Below are positions 63,601 through 64,000 of a stretch of 64,000 nt of DNA, in pieces. The notes below the pieces were generated by a model. The model did no database searches and was not told where the DNA came from. It was given only the letters and a program-made list of their open reading frames with translations. The position numbers and the translations under genes are program-made. The stretch is from Limnohabitans sp. T6-20 (GTDB taxonomy: Bacteria; Pseudomonadota; Gammaproteobacteria; Burkholderiales; Burkholderiaceae_C): contig NZ_NERW01000002.1 in the NCBI RefSeq assembly GCF_003063505.1, positions 930,001 to 994,000 of the forward strand, in the 5' to 3' direction. Each line of letters begins with the position of its first letter. The first letter of the stretch is position 1.

Positions 63601-64000
63601 GAGTTTGGACACAGTGAAGCCCGACAAACCCGCCTTGGGCTTGGAGCCGCGACCGGTGGCGCCCTCGTCGCGGATCTCGCCGCCTGCGCCCGTGGATGCG
63701 CCAGGGAATGGCGAAATCGCTGTCGGGTGGTTGTGGGTCTCGACCTTCATCAGCACATGGTGCAAGGCTTGTTCGCTCTGATAAGCCGCGCCCTGCCCTG
63801 AAGTTCTGGCCACAAAACGCTCCACCGTGTGGCCTTCCATCACCGAAGCATTGTCCGAATAGGCCACCACCGTGTGCTGGGGGCTCAGCTGGTGCGTGTT
63901 GCGGATCATGCCAAACAGGCTCTTGGGCTGGGCCACGCCATCGATCGTGAACTCGGCGTTGAAAATCTTGTGGCGGCAGTGTTCGCTGTTGGCCTGCGCG
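60652..64000 (-). CDS. purL: Phosphoribosylformylglycinamidine synthase (N-terminal part outside window)
   Basis: At least 1116 residues of the large single-chain purine enzyme that converts FGAR to FGAM with glutamine and ATP. The frame is open to the right edge and there reads NSEHCRHKIFNAEF, the classic PurL catalytic His motif, so the real start lies outside. AIR-synthase-like ATP regions (LIQLGGPGMRIGMGG) follow, and the C-terminal glutaminase domain contains the Cys nucleophile in LVACGGFSYGDTLGAG and HGEGFANF. The end is WQNARKWVG. It is leftward, 27 bp before the helicase start. Confidence 0.97.
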   Translation of the reverse strand, partial: AQANSEHCRHKIFNAEFTIDGVAQPKSLFGMIRNTHQLSPQHTVVAYSDNASVMEGHTVERFVARTSGQGAAYQSEQALHHVLMKVETHNHPTAISPFPGASTGAGGEIRDEGATGRGSKPKAGLSGFTVSKLWGGLSDQPGGKPEHIASPLQIMTEGPLGGAAFNNEFGRPNLLGYFREYEQTVDGVVRGYHKPIMIAGGLGQIDAEQTQKIEFPAGSLLIQLGGPGMRIGMGGSAASSMATGTNAADLDFDSVQRGNPEIERRAQEVINHCWAQGAANPILAIHDVGAGGLSNAFPELTNDAGRGARFDLRAVKLEESGLSPKEIWSNESQERYVMAIAPESLDQFTAFCERERCPFAVIGVATDERQLVLEDKGQESPVDMPMDVLLGKPPKMHRDVSTVVRQSPAMNLTGVSLQKAVIDVLSHPTVASKRFLITIGDRAVGGLTHRDQMVGPWQVPVADVAVTLADYQGFAGEAMSMGERTPLASLNAAASGRMAVAEAITNLLAAPIELPRVKMSANWMAACGEPGEDAALYETVKAVGMELCPALDISIPVGKDSLSMRTQWQADGETRKVTSPVSLIITAFASLPDVRGTLTPQLDAQTDDTSLLLIDLGQGRNRMGGSVLGQVLDQFGDSVPDLEDPQTLVSLVKAVNALRAKGQILAYHDRSDGGLLAAVAEMAFAGHVGVALNVDMLVTEGDGISDSRADHGDAKNWAGQVSARREELTLKALFNEELGVVLQVRTADRNAVLQTLREHGLSKHTHVIGKTRPVQSTIQKGVGELSIWRDTKEVFAAKLEDLHQVWDSVSWKICQQRDNPACADAEHAAAGQASDPGMHVALSFDPAENVAAPFLNLSRPKVAILREQGVNSHVEMAYAFHKAGFESHDVHMTDLQSGRANLADFQGLVACGGFSYGDTLGAGIGWARSITFNPALADQFKGFFGRTDTFGLGVCNGCQMFAELADIIPGAQDWPRFTTNQSERFEARLSMVEVLDSPSLFLQGMAGSRLPIAVAHGEGFANFKHRGNAAQALGAMRFVDNHGQATEQYPFNPNGSAGGLTAVTTADGRFTAMMPHPERVFRNVQMSWTDLSKGGDISSTSPWLRVWQNARKWVG

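Overview
The window looks like chromosome of a betaproteobacterium of the Burkholderiales, most likely Comamonadaceae (Limnohabitans/Rhodoferax-like). This rests on the linked gene order tmk-holB-tatD-ankyrin, mltG/ygfZ and selO-msrB-yciB-bolA-ppi, on protein style and on high GC. The taxonomic call is inference from gene content, not a database match. No rRNA, tRNA or CRISPR array was recognised.

Region A (1 to about 17,930) is accessory DNA that reads as one end of a Tn7/Tn5053-like transposon carrying metal resistance. From the left it holds a truncated kfrA-like gene, a divergent tyrosine recombinase, a YnfA-type membrane protein, a cadR/cadA pair with a textbook MerR-type promoter (19-bp spacer), and a seven-gene czc-like efflux operon (czcI, czcC, adaptor-like ORF, czcB, czcA, small periplasmic protein, lipoprotein). 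It closes with a transposition module transcribed leftward in the order tniA (rve transposase), tniB (AAA ATPase), tniQ (long, TnsD-sized). tniA is split by a one-base excess in a run of eight G residues. Just outside tniA are three direct repeats that look like transposase-binding sites, and 14 bp beyond the last one is the stop codon of a chromosomal ankyrin gene, a geometry like Tn7 beside glmS. The other transposon end is not visible in the window.

Region B (17,937-32,303) is core chromosome: ankyrin-repeat protein, tatD, holB, tmk and mltG in one leftward run, then ygfZ, a fused thioesterase-acetyltransferase, an HSL-type esterase, an iron-dependent alcohol dehydrogenase, a TfoX-domain protein, trhO, a DUF1330 protein, a patatin-like phospholipase, tex, and a small lipoprotein with an HExxH motif.

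Region C (32,354-50,607) is almost wholly leftward and devoted to acyl-CoA metabolism and uptake. It encodes two SDR enzymes, a GST-like protein, an MDR reductase, a hotdog thioesterase, a serine hydrolase, a Dabb protein, an acyl-CoA dehydrogenase, thiolase and the FadB-type bifunctional enzyme, followed by a complete branched-chain-type ABC transporter (livF, G, M, H, K) and an acyl-CoA synthetase. Together they suggest uptake, activation and beta-oxidation of fatty or carboxylic acids. A TetR-type palindrome lies before fadB, and terminators separate the transcription units.

Region D (50,729-64,000) holds selO-msrB, yciB-bolA-ppi ending in a strong terminator, an intergenic inverted-repeat cluster, rlhA, a cystatin-like lipoprotein, a large SWIM/SNF2 helicase, and purL, which runs off the right edge.
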